Origin: Pirellulales bacterium | GTDB lineage: Bacteria > Planctomycetota > Planctomycetia > Pirellulales > Thermoguttaceae | Direction: 5' to 3' | Length of the DNA: 5,886 nucleotides | Assembly (NCBI GenBank): GCA_030605745.1 | Contig: JAUWHT010000421.1 | Span: forward strand, 1 to 5,886 | Part shown: piece after piece, positions 5,760 through 5,886 of the stretch | How the letters are laid out: the number at the start of each line of letters is the position of its first letter | How positions within the stretch are numbered: the stretch's first letter is position 1 | Position numbers and translations under genes: made by a program | The notes under the pieces: generated by a model | Told to the model about the DNA's origin: nothing | Seen by the model: the letters and a program-made list of their open reading frames with translations, nothing else | Database searches by the model: none

Positions 5760-5886
5760 CAGCGCCACATTAGCTCAAGACCTCCACAGGCGAACGCCGA
5801 TAACGGTGTACAACACATGGAGGTGAAAGATGACGACGGACGAAATCCGGGCGTTGGAGCCCAACGTACGAAGGAAATTGAAACAC
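5746..5886. repeat. Right copy of a perfect 141-bp terminal inverted repeat
   Basis: This is the exact reverse complement of 1-141. The inner edge falls inside a codon of the peptidase-like gene. Reading rightward it contains that gene's last codons and stop, an internal palindrome (CTAAT 5751-5755, ATTAG 5769-5773), a ribosome binding site (GGAGG 5819-5823) and an outward gene start. With the left copy it gives an arrangement of two outward-facing elements around a cargo, as in composite transposons, provided the repeat is a real insertion sequence. Confidence 0.95.
5830..5886 (+). CDS. Outward-reading partial gene start, possible transposase (5' end only)
   Basis: An ATG at 5830 with GGAGG 6 bases upstream opens a frame that leaves the window after 19 codons (MTTDEIRALEPNVRRKLKH). 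It is the mirror copy of the start at 57-1. The strong ribosome binding site and duplication at both borders suggest the first codons of an insertion-sequence transposase, but the rest of the gene is missing from the window. The 5' untranslated part inside the repeat is at most 84 bases. Confidence 0.45.
   Translation, partial: MTTDEIRALEPNVRRKLKH

Noticed and set aside
1..5886. CRISPR array or tandem direct repeats
   Set aside because: No regularly spaced direct repeats were seen; the only long repeat is the terminal inverted pair.

Overview
The window looks like a complete metagenomic contig of about 5.9 kb. It is bounded at both ends by a perfect 141-bp inverted repeat (1-141 and 5746-5886). 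Each repeat copy carries the start of a gene that reads outward off the end, with a strong ribosome binding site and 19 codons visible. The most economical reading is that a unique segment lies between two inverted copies of a longer repeat, probably an insertion sequence, and that assembly broke at the repeat edges. The host is most likely a GC-rich bacterium, possibly a Planctomycete. That guess rests on the secreted HEAT-like protein, the style of the fatty-acid oxidation protein and the loose promoters and ribosome binding sites. It is an inference, not a demonstration.

Layout, left to right. 1-141: inverted repeat with an outward gene start on the minus strand. 142-463: about 320 bases with no convincing gene. 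464-1699: an exported alpha-helical protein with HEAT-like units. 1781-3124: an L-3-hydroxyacyl-CoA dehydrogenase resembling the C-terminal half of FadB/FadJ, with all four active-site residues at family spacing. 3125-3498: noncoding, with a near-consensus promoter overlapped by a palindrome. 3499-3768: an 89-residue, very acidic protein of unknown function with an excellent ribosome binding site. 3769-4298: a 530-base gap with two hairpins. 4299-5759: a 486-residue cysteine-rich protein whose C-terminal half resembles papain-fold (C39-like) cysteine peptidases. 5746-5886: the other repeat copy.

The left half (464-3124) is GC-rich: three sampled 60-base lines gave 63-77%. Inside the cysteine-peptidase-like gene, three sampled lines gave 48-50%. 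The right half therefore probably has a different origin from the metabolic genes. All four main genes read left to right. Only the first two are close enough (81 bases) to be cotranscribed. No functional link between the lipid-oxidation gene and the right-hand genes can be shown. The small acidic protein and the cysteine-peptidase-like protein are the most novel-looking content. The last residues of the latter are encoded by the repeat itself, so it may be truncated by the repeat's insertion.
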